From the NCBI RefSeq assembly GCF_000332195.1, contig NZ_KB235922.1:5925322-5989321 (forward strand): a stretch of DNA of 64,000 bases, read 5' to 3'. This document shows positions 17,311 to 27,118 of the stretch, in pieces (the first letter of the stretch is position 1; every line of letters starts with the position of its first letter). Source of the stretch: Pleurocapsa sp. PCC 7319 (GTDB taxonomy: Bacteria; Cyanobacteriota; Cyanobacteriia; Cyanobacteriales; Xenococcaceae). The notes under the pieces were generated by a model that ran no database searches, was not told the origin of the DNA, and was given only the letters and a program-made list of their open reading frames with translations. The position numbers and the translations under genes are program-made.

Positions 17311-17844
17311 TACTCTTGATTGGTTACGAAATAGATACGCACTCGATCGCTTGCCATTCAAATAAAACAGCCATTACAAAGTTGACCCTCTTTTTCAAGC
17401 GTTGGAAACTAATTAAATTTGCTGCCGATGGCGATCGCTGCTATGAGTTTTATCAATTACAATTTGACAAGCATTATTGATAAAGATATATCGCTAATTC
17501 TTGTAAAAGAATCTTATACTTATTTGCTCACATTTTTACCTAATAAATAATTAGTTTTGTCTGTAATTTAAACAAAAAGGTAATGTAAGAAAAGTAAGAT
17601 AGTATAATATTTAAAAGATAAATATTAATAAGTATACTAGTCTGTCGAAAATCTATATTCGCAAAAAAACAGTTTAACTAGCAAACCAAAGATTAAAAAT
17701 ATTTGATTTTTGATTAAAACAAGTTTATTTTTTTATATTACAAACTATAAATCTTCATCGATTTGAGACACAATAATAATTGCGATCACGGAAACTGGAA
17801 TAGGTTCATTTTTTAGTTCCAATTAATTATTTATTGATTAAACT
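17311..17844. other. Non-coding 5' flank of Calx-beta copy B and upstream region of the ATPase gene
   Basis: Duplicate of 13723-14233 with scattered substitutions, followed by only 23 bp (17822-17844) before the ATPase ATG. Any promoter of the ATPase must therefore lie in duplicated DNA or be very short. Confidence 0.6.
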
Positions 17845-20550
17845 ATGTGCGATCATACCTATCAAGTGGGAGGTAGTTTACCGGAAAATGCACCGAGTTA
17901 TATAGTAAGGTCTGCCGATCTAGAACTTGCCAATGCTCTACAACAAGGGGAATTTTGCTATGTGCTAAATTCTCGACAAATGGGTAAATCTTCTTTATTG
18001 GTGCGTACTTTTTATAAATTGCAAGCTCAAGGAAATGTTTGTGTTGGTATCGATTTAACCTATTTAGGTAGTGAATTTGTTACTCCATTACAATGGTATA
18101 AAGGTTTGGTTGCTCAATTATGGACGGAATTAGATTTAACTAAAACAATAAATTTAAAAGAATGGTGGCAAGAGCAAGAATTATCCCATGTACAGAAGTT
18201 AGGCGAATTTATCAAATTACTCTTAAATTTCTTCCCGAACCAAAAATTATTTATTTTCATTGATGAAATTGATCGCATCCAAAGCCTTAATTTCTCTGTT
18301 GATGATTTTTTTGCTTTAATTCGTTATTGCTATAACCAAAGAGCAATTAATTCAAATTATAAGCGGATTGCTTTTGCTTTGTTTGGAGTAGCTGCACCAT
18401 TCAATTTAATTCTAAATAAAGAACTTACTCCTTTTAACATTGGTCGAGCGATCGCTCTGGATGGTTTTAAACTGGGAGAAGTTCAACCATTAATTGCAGG
18501 ATTGAGTTCTAAATTTGTCAATGCCCATCGCATAATGCAAGAAATTCTAGCTTGGACAGAAGGACAACCTTTTTTAACTCAAAAGCTTTGTAAGTTATCT
18601 GTAAGTAAAGTTCGCGAACAACCTTTAAAAGCAGAAGATTTTATCAATAATATTGTACGAGAATATATCATTAAGAATTGGCAGTTTCAGGACGAACCAG
18701 AGCATTTAAAAACTATACGCGATCGCCTATTATATAATCCTAAAAACGCAGGCAGATTACTAGGTATTTATCAACAAATTTGGCAATTTAGGTCGGTAGC
18801 CAGAGACAATAGTAAAGAACAAACTGAACTGTTATTATCTGGTTTAGTTGTGGTCGCTCAAAATCACCTGAAGATCAAAAACCGCATCTATCGAGAAGTT
18901 TTTAACCTTCGTTGGGTAGAACAACAGTTAGCTAGTTTACGTCTTTATGGAGTTAACTTTGATGCTTGGCTAAAAGATGAAAATGAGGCGCATTTATTAA
19001 GGGGTTTAGAATTAAAAGAAGCTCTAGCATGGGCGGAAAATAAACAGCTAAGTGACCTAGATTATCGCTTTTTAGCTGCAAGTCAAAAACTCACACAACA
19101 AGAAACCGAACTAGACTTAGCCCGTGCTGAAATAGAAAAAGAAAAAGCGCAGTTTGCATTATACGCAGTACGAGAAGCCAATCGTTTGTTAACCGTAGCG
19201 CGACGAAATGCTAGCCAAAAAATTAAGCAACAACGTTTGTCCAAAAGCTGGATTGGGATAGTGGCGATCGCCCTTACTGTGTCTGTTATTGCGCTACGTT
19301 TTACGGGAATTTTACAGGGATTAGAATTAACAGCATTCGATCTTTATACTCAACAGCGTCTCATAATAGATGCTCCATCTCGTGTAACAATTATTACAAT
19401 TGATGAATCTGACATTCAGAATATCGGACAATTTCCCCTATCAGATCGGCTCGTAGCGCGATCTCTTAATAATTTAATTCGCCATCAGCCCAGAGTAATT
19501 GGACTAGATTTATATCGAGATTTACCCATACCGCCAGGGAATGAAAAACTACAAAAGTTGTTTGCAGCTACATCCAACCTCATTGGAATTGAAAAAGTAG
19601 TCGGTGTAAAAATTTCTCCACCACCTTCGTTAGATAAACTGAACCAGATCGGCTTTGCAGATTTAATATTTGATCGCGACGGTGCAATTCGCCGTGCTTT
19701 ACTGTCTGTACGCAGCGATAATGGCGTTGACTATAGTTTTGCTTTAAGATTGGCTTTGGAATATTTACAAGTAGAAGATATTACGCCGAAACCTTTAGCT
19801 AACAATAGTTCTCAGATTAAGTTGGGCAAAACCATTTTGATTCCCTTGCAACCGAATGATGGCGGTTATGTTCGCGCCGACGCGGGAGGTTATCAGACTT
19901 TAATTAATTATCGCGGTACTTTAGATCGTTTTACTCACTATTCCTTATCCGATTTATTAGCAAATAATGTTCCTGCTAAGATAATTCGCGATCGCGTTGT
20001 CTTAATTGGTTCGACAGCAGCGACAATTAGCGATCTGTCTCCAACTCCCTATAGTCGTTTTTTATCTGGATCTAATCATCAAATGGCATGGGTAACGATC
20101 CACGCTAATATTGTGGCTCAATTATTAGATGCAGCAATTGATGGTGAGACGATGCTATATACAATATCGGAAACTAAAGAATGGTTGTATATTTTTATCG
20201 GTGCAGTAGCTGGAGCATATATAGGCTGGTGGGTAAGAAGATTCTGGCTCAGAGCAATTGTGGCGATTTTTAGCGTTACCATCACGGTTGTCAGTACATA
20301 TATAGCTTTTTTACAAGGTTGGTGGTTGCCTGTCGTGCCGATAGCGATCGCTCTTATTTTAGCGACAGTAGCGATCGCAGTAATCACCCCAAGACTGTTA
20401 GCTAGAATGCGGTTAATTGAAACCGTCAAGCAACTTAGTTTAATTTGCGCTCGGCAACCTACTGTGAAGAAAATTGCTCTGGAATATCTTAAGCAAGGAG
20501 AAAGTCAGAAAAATAAAGTGTTGATTGGAAGAATAGTTAGTCGTTATTGA
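17845..20550 (+). CDS. AAA-like ATPase fused to a CHASE2 sensor domain
   Basis: 901 residues. The N-terminus (YQVGGSLPENAPSYIVRSAD) and Walker A (NSRQMGKSSLL, residues 42-52) plus Walker B (LFIFIDEIDRI, about 132-142) belong to the AAA-like (AAA_35) family common in cyanobacteria. A helical/coiled region (about 400-460) leads to a TM segment (IGIVAIALTVSVIALRF), a CHASE2 domain (ITIDESDIQNIGQFPLSDR, VIGLDLYRDLP, LIGSTAATISDLSPTPYS) that should face the periplasm, and two or three C-terminal TM helices (YIFIGAVAGAYIGWW, LPVVPIAIALILATVAIAV). It probably couples an outside signal to an NTPase. Known cyanobacterial neighbourhoods pair it with CHAT, DUF928 and hemagglutinin-like genes, as here. 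Confidence 0.88.
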   Translation: MCDHTYQVGGSLPENAPSYIVRSADLELANALQQGEFCYVLNSRQMGKSSLLVRTFYKLQAQGNVCVGIDLTYLGSEFVTPLQWYKGLVAQLWTELDLTKTINLKEWWQEQELSHVQKLGEFIKLLLNFFPNQKLFIFIDEIDRIQSLNFSVDDFFALIRYCYNQRAINSNYKRIAFALFGVAAPFNLILNKELTPFNIGRAIALDGFKLGEVQPLIAGLSSKFVNAHRIMQEILAWTEGQPFLTQKLCKLSVSKVREQPLKAEDFINNIVREYIIKNWQFQDEPEHLKTIRDRLLYNPKNAGRLLGIYQQIWQFRSVARDNSKEQTELLLSGLVVVAQNHLKIKNRIYREVFNLRWVEQQLASLRLYGVNFDAWLKDENEAHLLRGLELKEALAWAENKQLSDLDYRFLAASQKLTQQETELDLARAEIEKEKAQFALYAVREANRLLTVARRNASQKIKQQRLSKSWIGIVAIALTVSVIALRFTGILQGLELTAFDLYTQQRLIIDAPSRVTIITIDESDIQNIGQFPLSDRLVARSLNNLIRHQPRVIGLDLYRDLPIPPGNEKLQKLFAATSNLIGIEKVVGVKISPPPSLDKLNQIGFADLIFDRDGAIRRALLSVRSDNGVDYSFALRLALEYLQVEDITPKPLANNSSQIKLGKTILIPLQPNDGGYVRADAGGYQTLINYRGTLDRFTHYSLSDLLANNVPAKIIRDRVVLIGSTAATISDLSPTPYSRFLSGSNHQMAWVTIHANIVAQLLDAAIDGETMLYTISETKEWLYIFIGAVAGAYIGWWVRRFWLRAIVAIFSVTITVVSTYIAFLQGWWLPVVPIAIALILATVAIAVITPRLLARMRLIETVKQLSLICARQPTVKKIALEYLKQGESQKNKVLIGRIVSRY

Positions 20551-20602
20551 CTACTAATTCTATTTTTATTGATAAATATTTTTTAAAATTTTGCAAATAT
20601 AA

Positions 20603-21361
20603 TTAATTGTTTAACTCCAATTCCAAAACTTGTTGCCAATCATCCTCTAAAACGTTCGCGGAGCGTTGCCTCAGGCTTATCGCATCTAAAAGATCGTACC
20701 AGTAACCATATTCACCGAAATATTGAATTTGTTCTTTGGTGGTTTTATTGTTTAACTGTTTTTGAATAGCTGTTGCTTCTACTCTTTGTAACCAACCTGT
20801 AAAAGTAGGATCGCCTGGTTTCAGATGTTCGCCACAGACAACCGAGATTTTCCACTGATAGTTTTTACCTGCTTGGAGAGTCATTTTGTTTTTAGGTAAG
20901 GAAAAACTAGCGATACCTAAATTAGTTTCGATAGGCAAAAAAGCTCTAGCGTATTCGGTACCTGCTTCATCTTGCATCGCTAAAACAGCTTGGGTAGCGG
21001 ATGTTTGTGGTAAGTGGAGATAAATAGAGGGTTGTTTTCTAAGAGTTAGTCCAAAATTACCTTTTGGCATCAAAGCTCGTATCGGTTGTTCGTCTGCGTT
21101 GCATCTCAGCCCATCGCGAGAACCACCAGCACCAGTATCTTGGGGTTTATCATCACCTGGAGGTTCAAAATTATCTACAAAAACAATTTTTGCTTCAGAA
21201 TCAGAATTTGTTTGTTCCTTATTTGATTCTGCTTTAACTGTTGTTAGTAAAAATGAAATCGAACATAAGCCAATAACTAAGCTTATCAATCCTTGAACAA
21301 GACACGACTTGGAAGGTTTCTCCGAAATCTTTGCACAAAGAGGATTTTGAGAATAGAACAT
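20603..21361 (-). CDS. DUF928 family protein, probably exported
   Basis: After a positively charged start there is a hydrophobic signal-like segment (LISLVIGLCSISFLLTTVKA). The mature part has the DUF928 landmarks: RALMPKGNFGLTLRKQPSIYLHLP, FLPIETNLGIASFSLP, AGKNYQWKISVVCG, FTGWLQRVE, and the C-terminal GYWYDLLDAISLR. A TTG lies one codon upstream of the ATG at 21361; I prefer the ATG. Function of DUF928 is unknown; it occurs beside CHAT and AAA/CHASE2 genes, suggesting a periplasmic partner of that system. A 16-bp inverted repeat spans the start (see 21303-21427). Confidence 0.85.
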   Translation of the reverse strand: MFYSQNPLCAKISEKPSKSCLVQGLISLVIGLCSISFLLTTVKAESNKEQTNSDSEAKIVFVDNFEPPGDDKPQDTGAGGSRDGLRCNADEQPIRALMPKGNFGLTLRKQPSIYLHLPQTSATQAVLAMQDEAGTEYARAFLPIETNLGIASFSLPKNKMTLQAGKNYQWKISVVCGEHLKPGDPTFTGWLQRVEATAIQKQLNNKTTKEQIQYFGEYGYWYDLLDAISLRQRSANVLEDDWQQVLELELNN

Positions 21362-21427
21362 CAATACTATTTTGACGAAAGTACGTTGTTTTAGCGGTGG
21401 ATGAATATGCTAACCTTCCAAGTCGTG
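21303..21427. repeat. 16-bp perfect inverted repeat across the DUF928 start codon
   Basis: CACGACTTGGAAGGTT at 21303-21318 (inside the coding region) is the exact reverse complement of 21412-21427 (upstream). GAACAAGAC occurs next to both arms. The arms enclose 93 bp that include the start codon and the first 14 or so codons. Confidence 0.7.
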
Positions 21428-21596
21428 GAACAAGACTTAATTTGTTGAATTTGTCTGTTATTCGTGCTTGCTTTTCTTACTTTTAAGACTTTTTTAAAGC
21501 AAACAATTATGTTAAAGATAAATAATATCAATTTAAATGATATATAGATACTTAGCATAATACAACAAACTTACTATTTACAGTTTATTAGCCATA

Positions 21597-24500
21597 ATGA
21601 AGTGCGATCGCTCAAACTTCGCTCTAATTTGCAGTTTTACTAATGTTTTAATTGGTACAACTCTGTTTTCTTCTGTTGTTAAAGCCCAGACTATTCCTGA
21701 CGATACATTAGGAGAAGAAAGTTCGGTAGTTACCCCACTACAGCTACGTAATCTGATTGAAGCAGGTGCAATTCGGGGCGAAAATCTGTTTCATAGCTTT
21801 AGTGAGTTTAGTATACCTGAAGGGCAACAGGTTTATTTTGCCAATCCAGACAATATTACTAACATTCTGACTCGCGTTACGGGAAATAATGTTTCAGAAA
21901 TCTTTGGTACGTTGGGGGTAGATGGCGCAGCAAATTTATTCCTACTCAATCCTAACGGAATTGTTTTTGGCGAAAATGCCAGTTTAGATGTAGCGGGTTC
22001 GTTTACGGCTACTACTGCTGAGAGTTTGATTTTTGACGATCGCGAATTTAGTGCGATTAATCCCGATGCGCCACCTTTATTAACTGTAAACATTAATCCT
22101 GGTTTACAGTATGGCAATATAAATCCTAATAGTGAAATAAGCAATCAAGGAGTTTTAGCTGTCGGCAACGGACAAAATTTATCTCTAGTAGGAGGTAAAG
22201 TAACACAGGCGGGTTCTTTAATCGTTCCTAATGGATTTACTGAAATTTCTGGTGCAGAAATAGACTTTACGGGGGATGTAGATACTCGATCGCCCGATGG
22301 AAATGTCGGAACTTTTTTACTGGATTCTAATAATATCTCAATCGGATCGGCAGAAACTATTAGCGGAGAATCGATTTCTCAGGCTTTGGCTAATAGTAAT
22401 GTAGTGTTGCAAGCAGATAACGATATTACTGTCGATGATAATATTACCAGCCTGACTGATAATAATCTTACCTTTCAAGCAGGGCGATCGCTCTCAATCT
22501 CAGACAACTACACTATCTTTCTAACTGGCGGGGATTTTACTACTCAGTTTAGCGATGCAGCTTTAGGGAGTAACGGAAATACTGAAATAGCTAGCTTTAC
22601 GATGAACCCTACTTCGGCGATTATTACCAATGGGGGAGATGTCACAGTTCAAGCGGGAATTAGCAATAACAGTCAAATAAATATGGCTGCCGACAGCACA
22701 ATAATTACGGGAAATCCCAATGAAAACGGAGGCGATATTACTCTTTCTGCATCGGGAGATATTACTACAGGGTTTCTAGTTAGCGGGTTTATCAATAATC
22801 CTGGCGTAGCTTTGCAAGTTAGCGATTTTGTACCGATTAACACTCTACCTGGTACGGATAAGGCGGGAGATATCAATGTAATCAGTAGCAATGGTGCAAT
22901 ATCTTCAACTAATTTCGTACTGGCAAATGCTTTAGGAGAAGGGGGAAATATCACCTTTAATGCTGCGGGAAATCTTACTTTTACCGCCCCTGGCGAACTA
23001 AGTAGAATTGGTAATCTTAGTTCCGTTGGGATGTTAGCAGGAGAAATAAATCTTACCAGTAGTGAAACTTTGCTGTTTGATGATGTAAGGATACTCAATC
23101 GTATTGGTGGAGATGGAGAACCGAAAAATATTACTTTAACGGGTAAATCGATTTTAGTCGAAAGTTCTTCAATTATTACTCTAACTAGAGATGAAACCCA
23201 GTCGGAATTAGGAGAAATACAAAACGCTAGAGGCGGAGATGTTATCGTACAGGCTACAGATGATGTAATTGTACGCAACGGCAATATTTCTACCAGGGCA
23301 GATTTTGGTACTGCCGATGCGGGAGATTTGATTTTAAATGCCCGTAGCGTCAAAGTGATTAAAAATGAAGAACTTCCTGAATTTCTTGAGGATTTTTCCA
23401 GCATCTCTACTACGGCAGGAGATAATACCAGTGGAGATGGAGGGGATTTAACTATTAATGCGTCTGAGTCTGTAGAAGTTATTGGCGATCGCCCTGGAGT
23501 TTTTGTAGCTAATAGCCCCGAAGACTTGGTTGTCTTAGAAGGTGCATTGATTGCTACCAGTACTCAAGAGTCGGGAACATCGGGGGATTTAACTATCAAT
23601 ACACCGCGTTTGCTAGTAAGAGATCGCGCTACAGTTACCACCTTTCCTTTTGTCGGTGAAGGAGGAAATTTAACCATCAACGCGGAAGAAATATTTTTAC
23701 AGGGTAAAGCTAGCATCAGTACAGGAACTTTAGGACAAGATGCAGGAGATTTGAAGCTAGAAAGCGAACACCTTACCTTGAGAGATGGAGGCAGAGTCGG
23801 TACGACTACTTTCGGGAGAGGAGATGCAGGAAACTTTAATTTGAAGGTAAATGAATTAAGTATTGGTGCAAATTCCTCTATTGGTACAAATAGTTTTGGC
23901 GCGGGAGATGGCGGGATATTAAGTATTGAATCCGATCTGATTGAGATAATTGGTACTTCTACCAATAGTCTTATTTCCAATGGGATTAATGCCACTTCTT
24001 TTGGTACGGGGAATGCAGGAGATATCGAGATCAAAAGCGATCGCATTACCTTAAGTCAGGGAGGAGAAATTACTACTGCAACTATTAATGGAGGATCGGG
24101 AGGTAATATCGATCTTGATACGGGTACTCTACAACTAAACAACGGTAGAATTAACGCCTCTACTGTCACTGCTTCCCCTGGTGGAAATATAACCATTCGC
24201 GCTACTGATTTTGTCGATGTTGAAGGGGCGGGATTTAATGCTTTACTAGAAAATATTGTCAATCCTAGTTTTACAGGTGCGATCGGCTTTGAGAACTTTA
24301 CTCAAGGCATCTATACCATTAGCGCGGGTGAGGGTACAGCAGGCAATGTATCTATTGAAACGCCTAATTTTTCTCTTAGTAACGGTGGCTTAATTTCTAC
24401 TACTACTTTAGGCGCGGGATCGGGAGGCAATATTACTGTTGATGCTAGCAACACAATTGATTTAGAAAACTCTTTACTCGCTACGGGTACGTTTACCGAT

Positions 24501-25526
24501 GCAGCTTCGGGAGATATTAACCTCAATGCCCGTCAACTTAACGCTACGGGAGGGGCACAGGCAATTACCACTACCTTTGGTGCGGGTACGGCAGGAAATC
24601 TAACGGTTAACGTTACTGAAGAGATTAACCTGATCGATCCGACAGAGACGGGTATTGCTTCAGGCTTATTTGCTTCTTCCTATTTAACGGCTTCGGGTAC
24701 GGGAGGCGATATTACTATTACTACAGGGGAATTAAACATTACCGATGGGGCTGCGGTTTCCGTCAGTGGAGAAGGGGAAGGCAATGCAGGGGATATTAAT
24801 ATTGCTGCTGCTTCCATATTCTTAGACAATGGTTCGATTATCGCCCAAAGTAATTCTGGAGAAGGGGGTAACATTACCCTACAGATAGCAGACAATTTAA
24901 TTTTAAATAACAACAGTCAAATTTCTACCCGTGCGGGTACGGAAACTACAGGAGGTGGCGACGGTGGTAATATTAACATTACAGCTGATTTTATCATTAC
25001 CGCTCCTACAGAAAACAGCGATATCACTGCTAATGCTTTTGCTGGTGACGGGGGAAACATCAACATTACTACCCAACAACTATTTGGCTTAGAATTTCGC
25101 CCCGAACTTACCCAGTTTAGCGACATTACTGCCTCTTCCGAATTTGGTATCGATGGCAACATAGAAATTGAAATCCTCGAATTCGATCCTACCAATAGCT
25201 TGGTAAAACTCCCCGAAACTTTAAACGATTCTAGTAACCAAATCGTCGTAGGATGTCCCGCCGATACTGGTGCGAACTTTACCGTTACGGGAAGAGGTGG
25301 GTTGCCCTATAATCCCCGTCAGGAAGTAGCAGAAGAAATAATCTTACAAGCGTTTGAAACAGGTACGAGTAGGGGCGAATGGCATTCGCCCATAACTAAA
25401 AATACTCAACCTTCTATTGTTGAGGCTCAAGGCTGGATCGTTAACGAAAGAGGCAAAGTAGAACTAGTAGCAAGTTCGATGAATAATGTAAATATTAGGC
25501 AAGAGAGTCTGAATTGCGATCGGTAG
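21597..25526 (+). CDS. Two-partner secretion exoprotein (filamentous hemagglutinin-like, TpsA)
   Basis: 1309 residues with a signal peptide (FALICSFTNVLIGTTLFSSVVKAQ) and the TPS domain at about 35-170: IRGENLFHSFSEFSIPEGQ, NILTRVTGNNVSEIFGTLGV, NLFLLNPNGIVFGENASLDV. The rest is a long beta-helix of imperfect repeats of the type GGNITI, GAGTAGNLTVN and SISTGTLGQDAGDLKLES, ending with a Cys pair (VVGCPADTG and SLNCDR). TPS proteins cross the outer membrane through a dedicated TpsB pore and act as adhesins or contact-dependent factors; no TpsB gene is present in this window. It follows the divergent DUF928 gene by about 235 bp, within the CHAT-associated island. No toxin-like C-terminal domain is evident. 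Confidence 0.9.
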   Translation: MKCDRSNFALICSFTNVLIGTTLFSSVVKAQTIPDDTLGEESSVVTPLQLRNLIEAGAIRGENLFHSFSEFSIPEGQQVYFANPDNITNILTRVTGNNVSEIFGTLGVDGAANLFLLNPNGIVFGENASLDVAGSFTATTAESLIFDDREFSAINPDAPPLLTVNINPGLQYGNINPNSEISNQGVLAVGNGQNLSLVGGKVTQAGSLIVPNGFTEISGAEIDFTGDVDTRSPDGNVGTFLLDSNNISIGSAETISGESISQALANSNVVLQADNDITVDDNITSLTDNNLTFQAGRSLSISDNYTIFLTGGDFTTQFSDAALGSNGNTEIASFTMNPTSAIITNGGDVTVQAGISNNSQINMAADSTIITGNPNENGGDITLSASGDITTGFLVSGFINNPGVALQVSDFVPINTLPGTDKAGDINVISSNGAISSTNFVLANALGEGGNITFNAAGNLTFTAPGELSRIGNLSSVGMLAGEINLTSSETLLFDDVRILNRIGGDGEPKNITLTGKSILVESSSIITLTRDETQSELGEIQNARGGDVIVQATDDVIVRNGNISTRADFGTADAGDLILNARSVKVIKNEELPEFLEDFSSISTTAGDNTSGDGGDLTINASESVEVIGDRPGVFVANSPEDLVVLEGALIATSTQESGTSGDLTINTPRLLVRDRATVTTFPFVGEGGNLTINAEEIFLQGKASISTGTLGQDAGDLKLESEHLTLRDGGRVGTTTFGRGDAGNFNLKVNELSIGANSSIGTNSFGAGDGGILSIESDLIEIIGTSTNSLISNGINATSFGTGNAGDIEIKSDRITLSQGGEITTATINGGSGGNIDLDTGTLQLNNGRINASTVTASPGGNITIRATDFVDVEGAGFNALLENIVNPSFTGAIGFENFTQGIYTISAGEGTAGNVSIETPNFSLSNGGLISTTTLGAGSGGNITVDASNTIDLENSLLATGTFTDAASGDINLNARQLNATGGAQAITTTFGAGTAGNLTVNVTEEINLIDPTETGIASGLFASSYLTASGTGGDITITTGELNITDGAAVSVSGEGEGNAGDINIAAASIFLDNGSIIAQSNSGEGGNITLQIADNLILNNNSQISTRAGTETTGGGDGGNINITADFIITAPTENSDITANAFAGDGGNINITTQQLFGLEFRPELTQFSDITASSEFGIDGNIEIEILEFDPTNSLVKLPETLNDSSNQIVVGCPADTGANFTVTGRGGLPYNPRQEVAEEIILQAFETGTSRGEWHSPITKNTQPSIVEAQGWIVNERGKVELVASSMNNVNIRQESLNCDR

Positions 25527-25570
25527 CTATTTTTGTAAAAAGCGATCGCCTTGAGTTGAATAACATTTTG

Positions 25571-26860
25571 TTACAAAACAACGAAATCACTTTCAGTAAG
25601 AGTAGTGGTATCAGTTCCCGTCAAGACTGCTAGAGTTTCAGTGCCCAAGACGATCTCGTTCCCAGAGAAAGATAAATCATCGTAAGTCAAACCATCAGTC
25701 AAGCCCAATAAATCGGGGTTACTAAAATCAGTAATAGTATCAGTACCTTCTCCTGCTGCCAAAATAAATGTATCTCTACCGTTACCGCCTGTAAGAAGAT
25801 CGTCTCCAATTCCACCACGGAGAGTATCCGCACCGTTTTCTCCGCTTAAAGTATCATTTCCTCTGCCACCATTAAGTTCGTCTTTGCCATTGCCTCCATC
25901 GATAACATTACTTTCAAAATTCAAATCGACGAAGTCTGCCATATCTTCACCGATAATTTCGTGTACGCGACGGGTGGGATGATACTCGTCCCAAAAATAA
26001 TACTCGTCGGGATTATCGCAGGGAGGTTCGACGGGAAAAACAGGTTGACAGGGAGCGTCTACGTTCGTCAAACCGTAATTTTCGGGATTAGAACGAATTT
26101 CATCGCTAATAGCAACATGGTCGTAAAGTTCGATATCGATGGCTAATTCTGATTCTAGAGTTTCTAATTCTTGAGGCAGAAGATTGTTAACTTCCTCCGT
26201 AAACAAGGTCGCTTCCTCAACCTGACCGAACTCAATAACACCAGGTAAAATACCAAGGTCAGAAGAGTTAACCACCAGAAATTTTTCCGCACCTAGTTCG
26301 GCTAAATCGGATACGCTCTCAACAATATTCTCTACAGTTTGTTCTGCCAACTCTTCGACTGTTCCAGGTAAACCGAAATCGGTATATTCAAAAAGATCGT
26401 TTGCCGAAGCAAAGATAAAGTAAAGCGCATCAGAATCCGCAGGTTGTCCTGCAAGTTCGGCGGTAAATCGGTCTACTTGACCAAATGCCCCCGTATTTTG
26501 AAAAGAATCTAACCAACTGTAATAATTACCATCGCCACTTTTAGCACCGCCGACTGCATAATCGGTTAAATCTACCCCCAGGTTTTCCGATAATACTTCA
26601 ACGGCTGTCAGTCCGTTAGTCCAACGTCCTGATTCATCGTAAAGTCCCAATTCGGGATCGGCTGGCAGGATAAAAGAATCTGGTACTCCCGCCTCTACCG
26701 CAGCGGTCGAAATTTCCAAGGATAGTCCGTCATCGGAATAACTATCTCCAAAAGCATAAATTTGAGAAATTGATTCATCATTAGTAGTTGCCAATTTAAA
26801 AGTTTTTCCTGCGGTGGTGATTAAAGTTTCTGGAATCAAGCTAACTTCAGATAAACTCAT
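25571..26860 (-). CDS. GDSL/SGNH esterase with C-terminal RTX calcium-binding repeats
   Basis: 429 residues. The nucleophile motif is IYAFGDSYSDDG (Ser40), followed by VGGAKSGDG, FIFASANDLFEY (Asn of block III) and the WDEYHPTRR Asp-His block V, the layout of thermolabile-hemolysin/phospholipase-like GDSL enzymes. From about residue 318 come nonapeptide repeats GGNGKDELN, GGRGNDTLS, GGIGDDLLT, GGNGRDTFI that bind Ca outside the cell. No N-terminal signal is visible, so type I secretion via a C-terminal signal is likely. Substrate could be phospholipid or another acyl ester. Confidence 0.87.
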   Translation of the reverse strand: MSLSEVSLIPETLITTAGKTFKLATTNDESISQIYAFGDSYSDDGLSLEISTAAVEAGVPDSFILPADPELGLYDESGRWTNGLTAVEVLSENLGVDLTDYAVGGAKSGDGNYYSWLDSFQNTGAFGQVDRFTAELAGQPADSDALYFIFASANDLFEYTDFGLPGTVEELAEQTVENIVESVSDLAELGAEKFLVVNSSDLGILPGVIEFGQVEEATLFTEEVNNLLPQELETLESELAIDIELYDHVAISDEIRSNPENYGLTNVDAPCQPVFPVEPPCDNPDEYYFWDEYHPTRRVHEIIGEDMADFVDLNFESNVIDGGNGKDELNGGRGNDTLSGENGADTLRGGIGDDLLTGGNGRDTFILAAGEGTDTITDFSNPDLLGLTDGLTYDDLSFSGNEIVLGTETLAVLTGTDTTTLTESDFVVL

Positions 26861-27118
26861 GTTGTTTTAAATTATGCTAATTGTAATAGCTGAACTATGA
26901 TTAATACTATGTTAAGTAGTTTTTAATCATGGACTACATGTAGAAAGATTATATATTTATTAATTTGTTTTTTAACTTTTGAGTTAGTTATTTTTGTCTG
27001 TAATCTGACTAACAAATAAAAACTAAAAAATGTCAGAAAGTAAGTTTTTCTTGGTTAAGTCCGTGGGAATAAAAAACTTAATAATGACAGCTAAAGCTAT
27101 TACTAGAAAAAATTAATA

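Larger units (their letters stand above)
15033..17821. repeat. Segmental duplication, copy B (about 2.8 kb)
   Basis: Partner of 11295-14233. Copy B interrupts the 5' part of the sensor gene at its left end and carries the last few bases of a sensor gene 3' end (TTTTTTAGTTCCA) at its right end, just before the ATPase gene at 17845. The same TAA nonsense codon is present in the Calx-beta gene of both copies. Confidence 0.9.

Noticed and set aside
22673-23404. 243-codon antisense frame inside the TPS exoprotein
   Set aside because: Arises from the repetitive, low-complexity beta-helix coding; several similar antisense frames occur along the same gene and none looks like a protein family.
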